Origin: Clostridiaceae bacterium
Lineage (GTDB): Bacteria > Bacillota_A > Clostridia > Clostridiales > Clostridiaceae
Direction: 5' to 3'
Length of the DNA: 64,000 bases
NCBI GenBank assembly: GCA_029256485.1
Contig: JAQSXU010000005.1
Location: 1 to 64,000 of the forward strand
Of the stretch, positions 16,912 to 25,370 are shown one piece after another; position 1 is the stretch's first letter, and each line of letters begins with the position of its first letter. A program made the position numbers and the translations under genes. The notes below the pieces were generated by a model, which was not told where the DNA came from, did no database searches, and saw only the letters and a list, made by a program, of their open reading frames with translations.

Positions 16912-17757
16912 ATGAATGGTATGGATAAATTATTAAATACTCAAAATAATACTAATGAAATAATAAAAAAGGTGAAATGCTTTATACTTGATTTAGATGG
17001 AACCGTTTATTTGGGAAATAAAATTATAGGTGGGGCCATGGATTTTTTAGACAATCTAGATAAATTAAATATCAGCTTTAAATTTTATACTAATAACTCT
17101 TCTAAGAATGCAAGATTTTATATAAATAAAATTAGAAAAATGGGTTATAACGTGAAAGATGATATGATGTTAATATCAAATCAAGTAATAATTAGTCATA
17201 TAAAAAGGAATATGTCAGATAAAAAAGTATTTGTATTGGGAAATGAATATTTAAAAAATGATTTTAAGGAATCAGGCATAAATGTGGTAGAAGATGCAGC
17301 AGATGTTGTTGTAGTTGGTTTTGACACGTTATTATCATATGAAAATGTCTCTAAAGCCTGTGATTTAATTAGAAAAGGTGCTCTTTTTCTTGGAGTAAAT
17401 CCGGATTTTAACTGTCCAACAGAAGAAGGTTTTATCCCTGACTGTGGATCAATATGCTCATTAATTACATCATCAACGGGAGTACTTCCAGAGTTTTTTG
17501 GTAAACCAACCGCCCATACACTGCAATATATCATTAAAAATACTGGACTAAAGGAAGAAGAAATTGCCTTTGTAGGGGACAGATTATATACAGACATTGC
17601 AATTGGAAAAAACAATAATTGTGTTACCATACTAGTGTTAACCGGAGAAACTAAACTTCAGGATCTTCAAAAATCTGAAATACAACCAACCCTTATATTT
17701 GATTCTTTAAAGTCAATTAAAGAAGTAATGGATAAAATTTATTTAGATAATAAGTAA
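16912..17757 (+). CDS. HAD superfamily IIA phosphatase (NagD/AraL type)
   Basis: A 281-residue HAD phosphatase. Motif I is DLDGTVYLG (about 24), motif II TNNSSKN, the C2 cap lies between, with GKPTAHTL and motif III/IV FVGDRLYTDIAIG. It starts 2 bp after the G1P dehydrogenase stop, so the two are translationally linked. By analogy with AraL it could dephosphorylate glycerol 1-phosphate, DHAP or a toxic sugar phosphate made in this pathway. Confidence 0.9.
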   Translation: MNGMDKLLNTQNNTNEIIKKVKCFILDLDGTVYLGNKIIGGAMDFLDNLDKLNISFKFYTNNSSKNARFYINKIRKMGYNVKDDMMLISNQVIISHIKRNMSDKKVFVLGNEYLKNDFKESGINVVEDAADVVVVGFDTLLSYENVSKACDLIRKGALFLGVNPDFNCPTEEGFIPDCGSICSLITSSTGVLPEFFGKPTAHTLQYIIKNTGLKEEEIAFVGDRLYTDIAIGKNNNCVTILVLTGETKLQDLQKSEIQPTLIFDSLKSIKEVMDKIYLDNK

Positions 17758-17782
17758 GCCTCTAAAAGATAGGGGGATTTAA

Positions 17783-17970
17783 ATGAAAATAGCTGTAGGT
17801 TGTGATGAAGCTGCATATTATTTTGTGGAACGGGCATAGGAATTGAGCTAGCAAAAAAGGTTGTTACCGCATGGCTTGAAAATGAATTTGATAGTGAAAA
17901 GTCAGTTCCAAAGGTTAACAAAATAATGGAGTACGAGAAACAACTTGCCAAGGAAGAATATATAAAGTAA
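17783..17970 (+). pseudogene. decayed ribose-5-phosphate isomerase B / LacA-LacB family gene
   Basis: After AGGGGG, an ATG opens MKIAVGCDEAA, the exact N-terminus of RpiB/LacB isomerases. The frame then breaks, and another reads CGTGIGIELAKKVV, then AWLENEFD and VNKIMEYEKQL, the family's middle motif joined directly to its C-terminus. Two internal deletions (about 45 and 55 residues) and a frameshift make it non-functional. It is the last gene of the sugar operon and suggests that the pathway once used an aldose/ketose phosphate isomerisation. Confidence 0.8.
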
Positions 17971-18020
17971 TCAGCTTGTAGAGCATATATTTTAAAAATA
18001 TGAATAACTAAAAATAAAGT

Positions 18021-18066
18021 GGAGTGTTTCAAAGCTAAGTAATTAGTTGAGAAACACCCATTTTTC
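18021..18066 (+). terminator. terminator of the PTS operon
   Basis: Stem GTGTTTC / GAAACAC with an inner CTAA/TTAG helix, followed by ATTTTT. The rest of the gap to 18425 has no credible plus-strand gene. Confidence 0.65.
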
Positions 18067-18182
18067 TATTGGTAATTGATTCGTAACGGATTAAAAGAAT
18101 TTTCGATTTTAAAATTGCGTTGTTTATTTAAAATTATTACCACGACAAATAACTGTTTCTACATTATTTTTTTAAACATAAA

Positions 18183-18341
18183 TTATGCTGCTTTGTATTC
18201 CAAATAACCTAGTTTGTCATTTTGAATTTTGTTTTGAAGTCTTTTCTCATCAGACTCATGGCGCCGCCTTATTTCTCCGGATTGTTGAAAAGATGAGTTT
18301 GTGGTTATCTGCGCAAAAATAAAGGAGCCTTTTAAAATCTT
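18183..18341 (-). other. 52-codon open stretch without start, possible gene or repeat remnant
   Basis: The minus strand is open from a stop at 18344 to a TAA at 18183 and lacks a start codon and binding site. The product ends with a charged segment (RRRHESDEKRLQNKIQNDKL, then GYLEYKAA) that looks like real coding sequence, and the DNA at 18258-18325 is locally GC-richer (ggcgccgcc) than its surroundings. It may be the tail of a deleted gene or part of a dispersed element. I do not recognise a family. Confidence 0.25.
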
Positions 18342-18425
18342 TTATTTTTTGATTATTGTACCCATTATATAGTAATATTTAGTTAAGAAGCATTTATTGG
18401 TTATTATGTTAATGAAGGTGATAAT

Positions 18426-18749
18426 ATGATGAAACTTAATACGTCAAATGAAATAAATGAAATTGTATCAAATAACGAAATGACACTATTGTATTTTTCT
18501 TCAAAGTCATGCAGCGTTTGTGGTAGTATGTTCCCGAAGGTTGAAGAAATGCTGAGAAGTTATCCTAATATTAAAAGTGTAAATATAGATGTAGATAAAT
18601 CCACAGAGGTAGCTGGCCAGCATTTAATTTTTTCACTGCCAGCCATACTTATTTATGTAAATGGGAAAGAGACAATTCGTGAAGCAAGAATAATCAGTAT
18701 TTTGGAGTTAGAGAAAGCTATAAAAAAATACTATAATTTAATATTTTAA
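18426..18749 (+). CDS. thioredoxin family protein
   Basis: A 107-residue thioredoxin fold protein with the redox motif CSVC (about 30-33) preceded by LLYFSSKS, and the cis-proline segment FSLPAILIYVNGKE. GAAGGTGATAAT precedes the ATG; the next codon is also ATG, so the start may be 3 bp later. CSVC differs from the CGPC of thioredoxin 1, so it is probably a specialised thiol-disulfide protein in the cytoplasm. It stands alone. Confidence 0.85.
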   Translation: MMKLNTSNEINEIVSNNEMTLLYFSSKSCSVCGSMFPKVEEMLRSYPNIKSVNIDVDKSTEVAGQHLIFSLPAILIYVNGKETIREARIISILELEKAIKKYYNLIF

Positions 18750-18849
18750 GTTACTAATTTTTATATAATGTTTTGGGTAAAGTATATTTGTAAACTTAGT
18801 GAGGATTGCAAAATAAATTATGAAACTTAGAGAAAAATGAGGAATTATA

Positions 18850-19686
18850 ATGAAAGAGGATAATACTATAACTTATACCAAACCCAAAAGAAAATATAAG
18901 TGGTCAAAAATACTTAAAATCGGGTTCATTACTTATATATTTGGGCTCATAGTTTTTATTTTAACTAAGAACCCTAACATTTTCCCTTCACTGGTTATTT
19001 TAGGAAACTTCTTAATTCCTGTTACTTATGTATCTTTTTTTTATGAAAAAAGGGTTATGAGTAAAATTAGAATGTCGGATATTTTAATGGCATTTTTTTA
19101 TGGAGGATTTTTAGGAACCTTTGCGGCTTCAATTTTGGAGCCTATATTTATATATAAACTGGATTTTAAATCTTCAATGATTGTAGGAGTTATTGAGGAA
19201 TTTGCAAAAATAATAGGCGTTCTGTTAATATCTAGAAAAAATTGCAGTAACAGGGCCATGGATGGTATAATTCTTGGAGCTTCAGCTGGAATGGGGTTTG
19301 CGGCTTTAGAGAGTTCAGGATATGCCTTTACTGCCTTTCTTCACACAGGAGGAAGCCTATCAACTACAGTTTATACCACATTATTGAGGGGAATATTGTC
19401 ACCCTTAGGACATGGAACCTGGACTGCAATACTTGCAGGAGTATTAGTAAAAGAGTGCAGATATAGGCGGGTTAAAATAGGTAAAAAGGTAATAGGTGCC
19501 TATTTAACTGTTGTTTTACTTCATGGACTATGGGACGGTATTCCATCAATAATGGTTAGGTTTACTCCTTTTGCTGTTACATATCTCATAGCTGATATTT
19601 TTATCGGTTTCATAAGTATATTAATACTTTATATAATGTGGAAAAAAGCAAAACGACAAGCTTATGCTGATGAAGGGGAAAGTTAA
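18850..19686 (+). CDS. PrsW-type intramembrane metalloprotease
   Basis: A 278-residue membrane protein with about eight hydrophobic segments and the PrsW/CPBP-like motifs: IEEFAKIIGVLL (EExxK), GMGFAALESSGYAF, GHGTWTAI and LHGLWDG. In Bacillus PrsW cleaves the anti-sigma factor RsiW; here the substrate is unknown. There is no adjacent sigma or anti-sigma gene. A weak binding site (AAAAATGAGGAAT) precedes the ATG. Confidence 0.85.
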   Translation: MKEDNTITYTKPKRKYKWSKILKIGFITYIFGLIVFILTKNPNIFPSLVILGNFLIPVTYVSFFYEKRVMSKIRMSDILMAFFYGGFLGTFAASILEPIFIYKLDFKSSMIVGVIEEFAKIIGVLLISRKNCSNRAMDGIILGASAGMGFAALESSGYAFTAFLHTGGSLSTTVYTTLLRGILSPLGHGTWTAILAGVLVKECRYRRVKIGKKVIGAYLTVVLLHGLWDGIPSIMVRFTPFAVTYLIADIFIGFISILILYIMWKKAKRQAYADEGES

Positions 19687-19771
19687 ATTCATGTATTGTT
19701 TATCCATATTGCAAAGACAAAATCACTTTAATCTGATATAATATTTTGAGAGTGAATTGAGGTGATATTAT

Positions 19772-20638
19772 ATGAGTGGAATAGCGGGAGAAGGCTGTGA
19801 GGTACTAATTCCTTTTAATGAAAGAAGACCCTTGGAGGAAATAGAACACAGCATTACCACAACCTATAGAAGTTCAATATGGTCAAAATTTCTAAAGGCA
19901 ATTAAAGAATATAAGTTAATTGAAAATGGAGATAAAATAGCTGTAGCTGTTTCTGGAGGAAAGGACAGTATGTTAATGGCTAAATTATTTCAACAGCTTC
20001 ATAAACATAGTCATATAAAATTTGATGTGGAGTATATTGTTGCAGATCCAGGTTATCATGAGGATATTAAAAAACTTATGATTGATAACTGCAATTATTT
20101 AAACATACCTATTAAAATTTTTGATTCAGGAATATTTGAAGTCATTGATAAAATAGCAAAGGATTATCCATGCTATATGTGTGCCAGAATGCGAAGAGGT
20201 GCGTTGTATAATAAGGCAAAGGAGCTAGGATGTAATAAACTGGCTTTAGGACATCATTTTAATGATGTTATAGAAACCACATTACTTAATGTACTTTATT
20301 CAGGTAATTTTAAAACCATGCTTCCTAAGTTAAAAGCTACAAATTTTGAAGGAATGGAACTAATTAGACCTCTTTATTATGTAGAAGAGGAAGATATTCA
20401 AAGATTTACGCAGAAAAATGGGATTTGGCCTTTAAATTGTGCATGCATGGTTGCTGCAAAAAAGGTAGGCAACAAAAGATATGAAATTAAGGATTTAATT
20501 AAAAATATAAAAAAGGATTTTGCTGGTGTAGATAAATCAATATTTAAAGCTGCACAAAATGTTAACATGGATGCTATATTAGGATGGCAGAAAAATGGAA
20601 AAAAATCTTCCTATTTAGATTTTTATGATGAGGAATAA
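19772..20638 (+). CDS. TtcA-like PP-loop ATPase (tRNA thiolation family)
   Basis: A 288-residue N-type ATP pyrophosphatase. The PP-loop is VSGGKDSMLMAKL (about 60), followed by CYMCARMRRGALY (two iron-sulfur Cys) and ALGHHFNDVIETTLLN; further Cys occur in LNCACM. TtcA enzymes insert sulfur at cytidine 32 of tRNA using an [4Fe-4S] cluster. The N-terminal 45 residues are an extension compared with Escherichia coli TtcA. AGGTGATATT precedes the ATG. A paralogous thiolation target cannot be excluded. Confidence 0.85.
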   Translation: MSGIAGEGCEVLIPFNERRPLEEIEHSITTTYRSSIWSKFLKAIKEYKLIENGDKIAVAVSGGKDSMLMAKLFQQLHKHSHIKFDVEYIVADPGYHEDIKKLMIDNCNYLNIPIKIFDSGIFEVIDKIAKDYPCYMCARMRRGALYNKAKELGCNKLALGHHFNDVIETTLLNVLYSGNFKTMLPKLKATNFEGMELIRPLYYVEEEDIQRFTQKNGIWPLNCACMVAAKKVGNKRYEIKDLIKNIKKDFAGVDKSIFKAAQNVNMDAILGWQKNGKKSSYLDFYDEE

Positions 20639-20777
20639 TTGTACTAGCATTGAATCAAAATATTAATCTACTTTTTAAAAAGTGTTGCAATGTGTACACT
20701 TATATGTTAATATTAAATAGGATTAGCAGTAAAATTAAAGTAATTTAATGTAGTTGCTAACGGGATTTAATAAGATC

Positions 20778-20812
20778 AACAACATTTCCTCGTTTCAGGA
20801 ATTTATTGTTAA
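20778..20812 (+). other. hairpin in the leader of the zinc-ribbon gene
   Basis: An imperfect stem AACAACATTTCCT / AGGAATTTATTGTT around a 6-nt loop, 43 bp before the zinc-ribbon start. No T run follows; it may act on RNA stability or translation. Confidence 0.35.
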
Positions 20813-20854
20813 TCACATTTTAAATCTAATTTTTGAAAAAGGAGGAATGTTGAA

Positions 20855-21022
20855 ATGGCAGATAAGACATTAGTATGTAAAGATTGTGGTAAAGAGTTCG
20901 TTTTCACAGAAGGAGAACAGGCTTTCTACAAAGAAAAAGGATTCGAAAATGAACCTCAGAGATGCCCAGAATGCAGAAAAGCAAGAAAGGCACAGAACAA
21001 CAATAGAGGATTCAGAAGATAG
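20855..21022 (+). CDS. zinc-ribbon domain protein, 55 aa
   Basis: A 55-residue protein with two CxxC knuckles, VCKDCGKEF and RCPECRKAR, 31 residues apart, and a basic Asn/Arg-rich tail. It matches the small zinc-ribbon family (PF13451-like) common in Clostridia. AAAAAGGAGG lies 9 nt before the ATG, so it should be strongly translated. The basic tail suggests nucleic acid binding; its function is unknown. Confidence 0.8.
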   Translation: MADKTLVCKDCGKEFVFTEGEQAFYKEKGFENEPQRCPECRKARKAQNNNRGFRR

Positions 21023-21038
21023 TATTTGTTTACTATGT

Positions 21039-21070
21039 ACTCTGTAAGAAGAAATTCTTACAGAGTTTTT
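21039..21070 (+). terminator. terminator after the zinc-ribbon gene
   Basis: A 12-bp perfect stem ACTCTGTAAGAA / TTCTTACAGAGT with a GAAA tetraloop, then TTTTATTTTTT. Confidence 0.9.
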
Positions 21071-21148
21071 ATTTTTTGCTTTTATATTTTTAATATCAAA
21101 TATTTGTAAGTAAACCAAAGAAAATTATTCAAACAAAGATAATATATG

Positions 21149-21178
21149 TTGACAAAATAGCAAACAAAATTGTATATT
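21149..21178 (+). promoter_or_regulatory. promoter of the DUF2087 gene
   Basis: TTGACA (21149-21154), 18-bp spacer, TATATT (21173-21178), 29 bp before the start codon. Confidence 0.5.
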
Positions 21179-21206
21179 GTTTATATAATATATTGGAGGT
21201 GTAACT

Positions 21207-21977
21207 ATGAATATTTCTGAACTGTTTTGGAATTCATCAATTGAGGATATAAAAAAAGGCTATGTATACAATGAAAAAGAAGAAAAGTTTATCTGCATTA
21301 TATGCGGGAAAACATATGAGAAAGGTGTAATTTACAGGGAACAAGACAACTACTATGATGCTGAGAAGTGGATGAAGGTGCATATTGAAAAAGATCACGG
21401 TTCTACATTTGAATATATAATAAATATGAATAAGAAATACACAGGATTAACTGACATACAAAGGGACTTTTTAACCTATTACAAAGATAATTTATCAGAC
21501 AAAGAAATGGCTAAAAAAATGGGAGGCAGTCAGTCTACAATAAGAAATCATAGATTTAAACTTAGGGAAAAGGAAAAACAGGCAAAAATATTCTTAACTC
21601 TAATGAGTATACTCAATGAGTCTGTGGAGAAAAATACAACTCCTGAAGATACAGAGGAACTGGTGACAGTGCATAAATCTGCTGCAATGGTAGATGAAAG
21701 ATTTGCAGTAACGGAAAAGGAACGTGAAACAATAATTAAAAATTACTTTGATAATTCTGGTCATTTAAAGGAATTCCCTTCAAAGGAAAAGAGAAAAATA
21801 ATAGTATTAAACCACATTATTAATAATTTTCAGCTGGATAGAAAATATACAGAACAGGAAGTAAACAGAACTTTGGAAAGAATATTTGATGACTATGTAT
21901 CATTAAGACGAGCTCTTATTGAGTATGGTTTTATGGACAGAAAGTCGGATTGCAGCTTATATTGGGTGAAAGAATAG
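21207..21977 (+). CDS. DUF2087 domain transcriptional regulator
   Basis: A 256-residue protein. An N-terminal zinc-finger-like part (CIICGKTY plus a later HIEKDH) is followed by an HTH resembling sigma-70 region 4 or LuxR (LTDIQRDFLTYYKDNLSDKE, SQSTIRNHRFKLREK, about 80-120). A C-terminal DUF2087 domain has GHLKEFPSKEKRKIIVL and YVSLRRALIEYGFMDR. It is a putative DNA-binding regulator with unknown targets. ATG follows TTGGAGGTG. It is convergent with cca. Confidence 0.8.
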   Translation: MNISELFWNSSIEDIKKGYVYNEKEEKFICIICGKTYEKGVIYREQDNYYDAEKWMKVHIEKDHGSTFEYIINMNKKYTGLTDIQRDFLTYYKDNLSDKEMAKKMGGSQSTIRNHRFKLREKEKQAKIFLTLMSILNESVEKNTTPEDTEELVTVHKSAAMVDERFAVTEKERETIIKNYFDNSGHLKEFPSKEKRKIIVLNHIINNFQLDRKYTEQEVNRTLERIFDDYVSLRRALIEYGFMDRKSDCSLYWVKE

Positions 21978-21980
21978 TAA

Positions 21981-22019
21981 AAATATTAAAGTAGATGTTT
22001 TTCATCTGCTTTAATATTT
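21981..22019. terminator. bidirectional terminator between DUF2087 gene and cca
   Basis: A 17-bp near-perfect stem (one mismatch) around TTTTT at 21998-22002, with T runs in both directions. The minus-strand side overlaps the last codons of cca. Confidence 0.85.
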
Positions 22020-23360
22020 TTTTGCTATGTCAATTAGCATTTCTTTTTTATTCAGCTGAGGATCTATTAATACAAGTTCAAGTAATTTATTTAATACATC
22101 ACCTATCCGTTTTCCTCTGGGAATACCTATTTTTATTAAATCCTCACCATTAACATTTAAATCTTTTAAACTCAATGGGATTTTTTTATTTATAATTGTT
22201 TCGCATTTTTCTTTTAATTCCAATATATCTTGGAAACCGCTGTATTCCTTTGCAGATGATTTTCTATCTGCTATTTGAAGTGAAAATAAATTATTTAAAT
22301 TTTCTACTCCCACATTATTTATAAACTTTTTAATACTGAGAGATCTACCTATATCACAAGTTCTCATATGTTCATAAATTAAATGACTTACTGTTTCTAC
22401 AGTGATATTATCGAATTTTAGTCTTTTAAGTATTTCCTTGGAAATATCGCCGCTTACTTTTTCATGACCGTAAAAATGGCCTTGACCCTTGTCATCTAAT
22501 GTAAAACATTGCACTTTACCTATATCATGAAGTAAAGCTGCCAATCTTACAGCTAATTCTGCCGGAGTACGATCAACTACTGATAATGTGTGCTTAAAAA
22601 TATCCTTATCATGATGAATATTACTCTGGTCAAAACCCACGCATGGAATCAGCTCAGGAATAATATACGAAAGTAAGTTACTATTATATAAATCTATAAT
22701 TCCTTTACTTGGTTTATAAGAAAGAAGAATTTTACAAAGCTCATCTCTTATGCGCTCACTGCTGATATTTTTAATTAAGTATGAATTTTTCTTTATGCTG
22801 TTAAGCAATTCAACAGGTTCCAGACTAAAATTTAATTGGCAGGAAAACCTGACAGCCCTAAGCATTCTTAAGGCATCCTCATTAAACCGATCACCTGCAT
22901 TCCCAACACACTTAATAACTTTATTATTTATATCTCCTAATCCATTAAAATAATCCAATACCCCGGTTGATTCATTATATGCCATAGCATTAATTGTAAA
23001 ATCTCTTCTGGATAAATCCTGCTGAATAGAGCAGGTAAATGTTACTTCTTTAGGATGTCTATTGTCTAAGTATTCACTGTCTATTCTAAATGTGGTTATT
23101 TCATAACTAACATTGTTCATAACTATTGTAACAGTACCGTGTTTTAATCCAGTTTCTATAACTTTTATCTGTTTATTTTTAAATATATCTATAACATTTT
23201 CAGGAAGAGAATTAGTAGTTATATCCCAATCTAAAGGCTTTCTGCCAATTATGCTGTCTCTGACACATCCTCCCACAATGTATGCTTCATAACCCTCTTT
23301 GTCTAGGGTATCTAATATATATTTAACATCATTAGGTATGCTTATTTTTATTTTATTCAT
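22011..23360 (-). CDS. cca: CCA tRNA nucleotidyltransferase with HD domain
   Basis: A 449-residue class II nucleotidyltransferase. The catalytic head has VGGCVRDSIIGRKPLDWDIT (G-x-R-D and the D-x-D pair), then the RRDFTINAM motif and the RNA-binding neck. An HD domain (LLHDIGK, about 265) and a C-terminal tail follow. It adds CCA to tRNA 3' ends. ATG 23360, with GGAGGGATAATAAA before it, is preferred to an in-frame ATG at 23399 that has no site. Confidence 0.94.
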   Translation of the reverse strand: MNKIKISIPNDVKYILDTLDKEGYEAYIVGGCVRDSIIGRKPLDWDITTNSLPENVIDIFKNKQIKVIETGLKHGTVTIVMNNVSYEITTFRIDSEYLDNRHPKEVTFTCSIQQDLSRRDFTINAMAYNESTGVLDYFNGLGDINNKVIKCVGNAGDRFNEDALRMLRAVRFSCQLNFSLEPVELLNSIKKNSYLIKNISSERIRDELCKILLSYKPSKGIIDLYNSNLLSYIIPELIPCVGFDQSNIHHDKDIFKHTLSVVDRTPAELAVRLAALLHDIGKVQCFTLDDKGQGHFYGHEKVSGDISKEILKRLKFDNITVETVSHLIYEHMRTCDIGRSLSIKKFINNVGVENLNNLFSLQIADRKSSAKEYSGFQDILELKEKCETIINKKIPLSLKDLNVNGEDLIKIGIPRGKRIGDVLNKLLELVLIDPQLNKKEMLIDIAKKY

Positions 23361-23494
23361 TTTATTATCCCTCCGTGACTTATAAGTATATTTTAGCACA
23401 ATATGAATGCGTATTCACATTAGCTAAAAAATATGAGAAGTTATTGTTAATGAGTACTTTTGTAATTATGATTAACTAGCAAAAGTTTTAAGTG

Positions 23495-23528
23495 CTGGTA
23501 AAATATAATTAATGATATATTTTACCAG
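23495..23528. other. 13-bp inverted repeat upstream of the class II aldolase gene
   Basis: CTGGTAAAATATA / TATATTTTACCAG with an 8-bp spacer, 107 bp before the aldolase start and upstream of the divergent cca promoter region. It has no T run. It could be an operator or a hairpin. Confidence 0.35.
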
Positions 23529-23634
23529 AATATATTAAAATAGTATAATATAAACATAATAATAAATAACAAAAAATTTGTTATCGATTTGTTTAATATT
23601 CTAATTACAAACTAAATCCTTAGAGGTGGATAAA

Positions 23635-24276
23635 ATGGTATTAGAAGAAGAGAGAAGATTAGTTGTAGAGTATGGGAAAAAGCTAATTACAAATGGCCTA
23701 ACTAAAGGAACAGGCGGAAATATAAGTGTATTTAACAGAGAAAAGCAGTTAATGGCTATTAGCCCAAGCGGCATTGAATATTTTAAAACCAATGTTGAAG
23801 ATGTTGTAGTTATGGGTATCAATGGAGAGGTTGTTGACGGACATAGAAAGCCTTCCAGTGAATATGAAATGCATAGAATATTCTACGAAAGAGATGGAAA
23901 TGTTAATGCTGTGGTGCATACACATTCAACTTATTCATCTATTTTGGCATGCTTGAACTGGGATATGGAACCTGTGCACTATCTCATAGGATTTGCAGGA
24001 CCTAATGTTAGATGCACAAAATATAAACCATTTGGAACAAGAGAATTGGCAGAAAGTGCATTTGAAGGCATGAAGGAAAGAAAAGCGGTTTTGCTTGGTA
24101 ATCATGGCTTGTTAGCTGTGGGAAGTGACATTGCCTCTGCATTTAACACCGCAGAAGAAGTTGAATTCTGTGCAGAAATTTATTATAAAACAAGATGTGT
24201 TGGAAATCCAGCGGTACTGTCTTCAGAGGATATAAATGTAGTTTTAGAGAAGTTTAAAACATATGGACAGAAATAG
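23635..24276 (+). CDS. class II aldolase, L-fuculose-phosphate aldolase-like
   Basis: A 213-residue AraD/FucA family protein: GTGGNISVFNR, SPSGIEYFKT, SSEYEMHRIFYE, the zinc-binding HTHSTYSS and NHGLLAVG. Such enzymes cleave or make a sugar phosphate, or epimerise ribulose 5-phosphate, with DHAP as a common partner. ATG 23635 (MVLEEERR), preceded by AGAGGTGGA, is chosen over a GTG at 23626 inside that site. It lies directly before the yhf cluster promoter and may belong functionally to it, but it has its own transcription unit. Confidence 0.88.
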   Translation: MVLEEERRLVVEYGKKLITNGLTKGTGGNISVFNREKQLMAISPSGIEYFKTNVEDVVVMGINGEVVDGHRKPSSEYEMHRIFYERDGNVNAVVHTHSTYSSILACLNWDMEPVHYLIGFAGPNVRCTKYKPFGTRELAESAFEGMKERKAVLLGNHGLLAVGSDIASAFNTAEEVEFCAEIYYKTRCVGNPAVLSSEDINVVLEKFKTYGQK

Positions 24277-24286
24277 TATAAAAAAC

Positions 24287-24315
24287 TTGAAAATTCTTAC
24301 CTTATGCTGTATACT
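24287..24315 (+). promoter_or_regulatory. promoter of the yhf cluster
   Basis: TTGAAA (24287-24292), 17-bp spacer, TATACT (24310-24315). The operator candidate begins 6 bp downstream, over the expected transcription start. Confidence 0.65.
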
Positions 24316-24322
24316 ATAAGTA

Positions 24323-24345
24323 CAATATACAAAATATTGTACATT
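24323..24345. promoter_or_regulatory. operator candidate, copy 1
   Basis: A 23-bp sequence that recurs with one change at 25310-25332. It lies in a perfect inverted repeat, TACAATA (24321-24327) and TATTGTA (24335-24341). It overlaps the yhfZ transcription start region, as expected of an autorepressor site. Confidence 0.6.
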
Positions 24346-24367
24346 GCTTAAGATGAAGGTGAATTAA

Positions 24368-25294
24368 ATGAGTGTTAAGATTAGATTAATGCAAAAAAAT
24401 GGAATAATGGCAATGAATTTGGCAAAAGAATTCATTAATCTAAATGTGGGAGACAGAATAAGTACAGTAGCAAAGTATTCTGAAAAATATGATACGGCTA
24501 GAGGAACTGTTCAATGCGCTTTAAAGCTTTTACAAGAAGATAAAGCTATTGGCCTTGAAGCAAGAGGACACTTAGGAACTTTTTTAACATTCATAGATCA
24601 CAAGAAGCTACTTGAATTTGCAGATATTAAAACTATAGTAGGGGTTATGCCACTGCCATATTCTAAATTGTATGAAGGACTTGCCACTGGTCTTTACAAA
24701 ACCTTCTTATCAAAAAAATTACCTATCAGTATTGCTTATATGAGAGGTGCAGGCAGCAGACTAGAATCATTGCAGGGTGGAAGATATGATTTTGCAGTAA
24801 TATCAAAGCTTGCAGCTGAATACAGTATAAGTAATGGAGCAAATATAGAGATAATTATGAATTTTGGCAAATATACATATGTAAATGAGCATGCTTTAAT
24901 ATTTAGTAACCCTATTAATAGCAGCATAAAAAATGGTATGAAAATCGGTATTGATAGAACCTCAATAGATCATTACCTGCTTACCTTAGCTCAATGTGAA
25001 GGGAAAAAAGTTGAACTTATAGATTTAGCTTATAATCAAATAATATCTAAGGTTTTAAATGGAGAGATAGATGCAGCAGTTTGGAATATTGACGAAATTA
25101 ATGAGAGAAAAATTCAAATTAAATATTATCCCCTTGAAAATGATAAATTTAATAAAGAAGATACAGAGGCGGTGTTGGTAGCTAATAAGAGCAGAACTGA
25201 AATCACTAGTATTTTAAGTAAATTTTTAAGCAAGGAAGAAATATTAAAATGGCAGAGCAAAGTTCTAACTGGTGAAATAACTCCAAACTATTAA
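24368..25294 (+). CDS. yhfZ: YhfZ-type transcriptional regulator
   Basis: A 308-residue regulator. The N-terminal winged helix (about 10-75) has GntR-like features (DRISTVAKYSEKYDTARGTV, LLQEDKAIGLEARGHLGTFL). The C-terminal part resembles periplasmic-binding-like effector domains (GVMPLPYSKLYEGLATGL, YMRGAGSRLESLQGGRYDFA). This is the YhfZ arrangement of the Escherichia coli yhf cluster. It heads the cluster and is probably its local controller acting at the duplicated 23-bp sites. The inducer is unknown. Confidence 0.85.
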   Translation: MSVKIRLMQKNGIMAMNLAKEFINLNVGDRISTVAKYSEKYDTARGTVQCALKLLQEDKAIGLEARGHLGTFLTFIDHKKLLEFADIKTIVGVMPLPYSKLYEGLATGLYKTFLSKKLPISIAYMRGAGSRLESLQGGRYDFAVISKLAAEYSISNGANIEIIMNFGKYTYVNEHALIFSNPINSSIKNGMKIGIDRTSIDHYLLTLAQCEGKKVELIDLAYNQIISKVLNGEIDAAVWNIDEINERKIQIKYYPLENDKFNKEDTEAVLVANKSRTEITSILSKFLSKEEILKWQSKVLTGEITPNY

Positions 25295-25309
25295 TGTAAT
25301 TTTTACTAT

Positions 25310-25332
25310 CAATATACAAAATAATGTACATT
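25310..25332. promoter_or_regulatory. operator candidate, copy 2
   Basis: Matches 24323-24345 at 22 of 23 positions. It lies in the 76-bp gap between yhfZ and yhfY, where an internal promoter would allow the metabolic genes to be controlled apart from yhfZ. Confidence 0.55.
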
Positions 25333-25370
25333 CAAATGGCATATTAATTAATTTTTATGGAGGTAGCATT

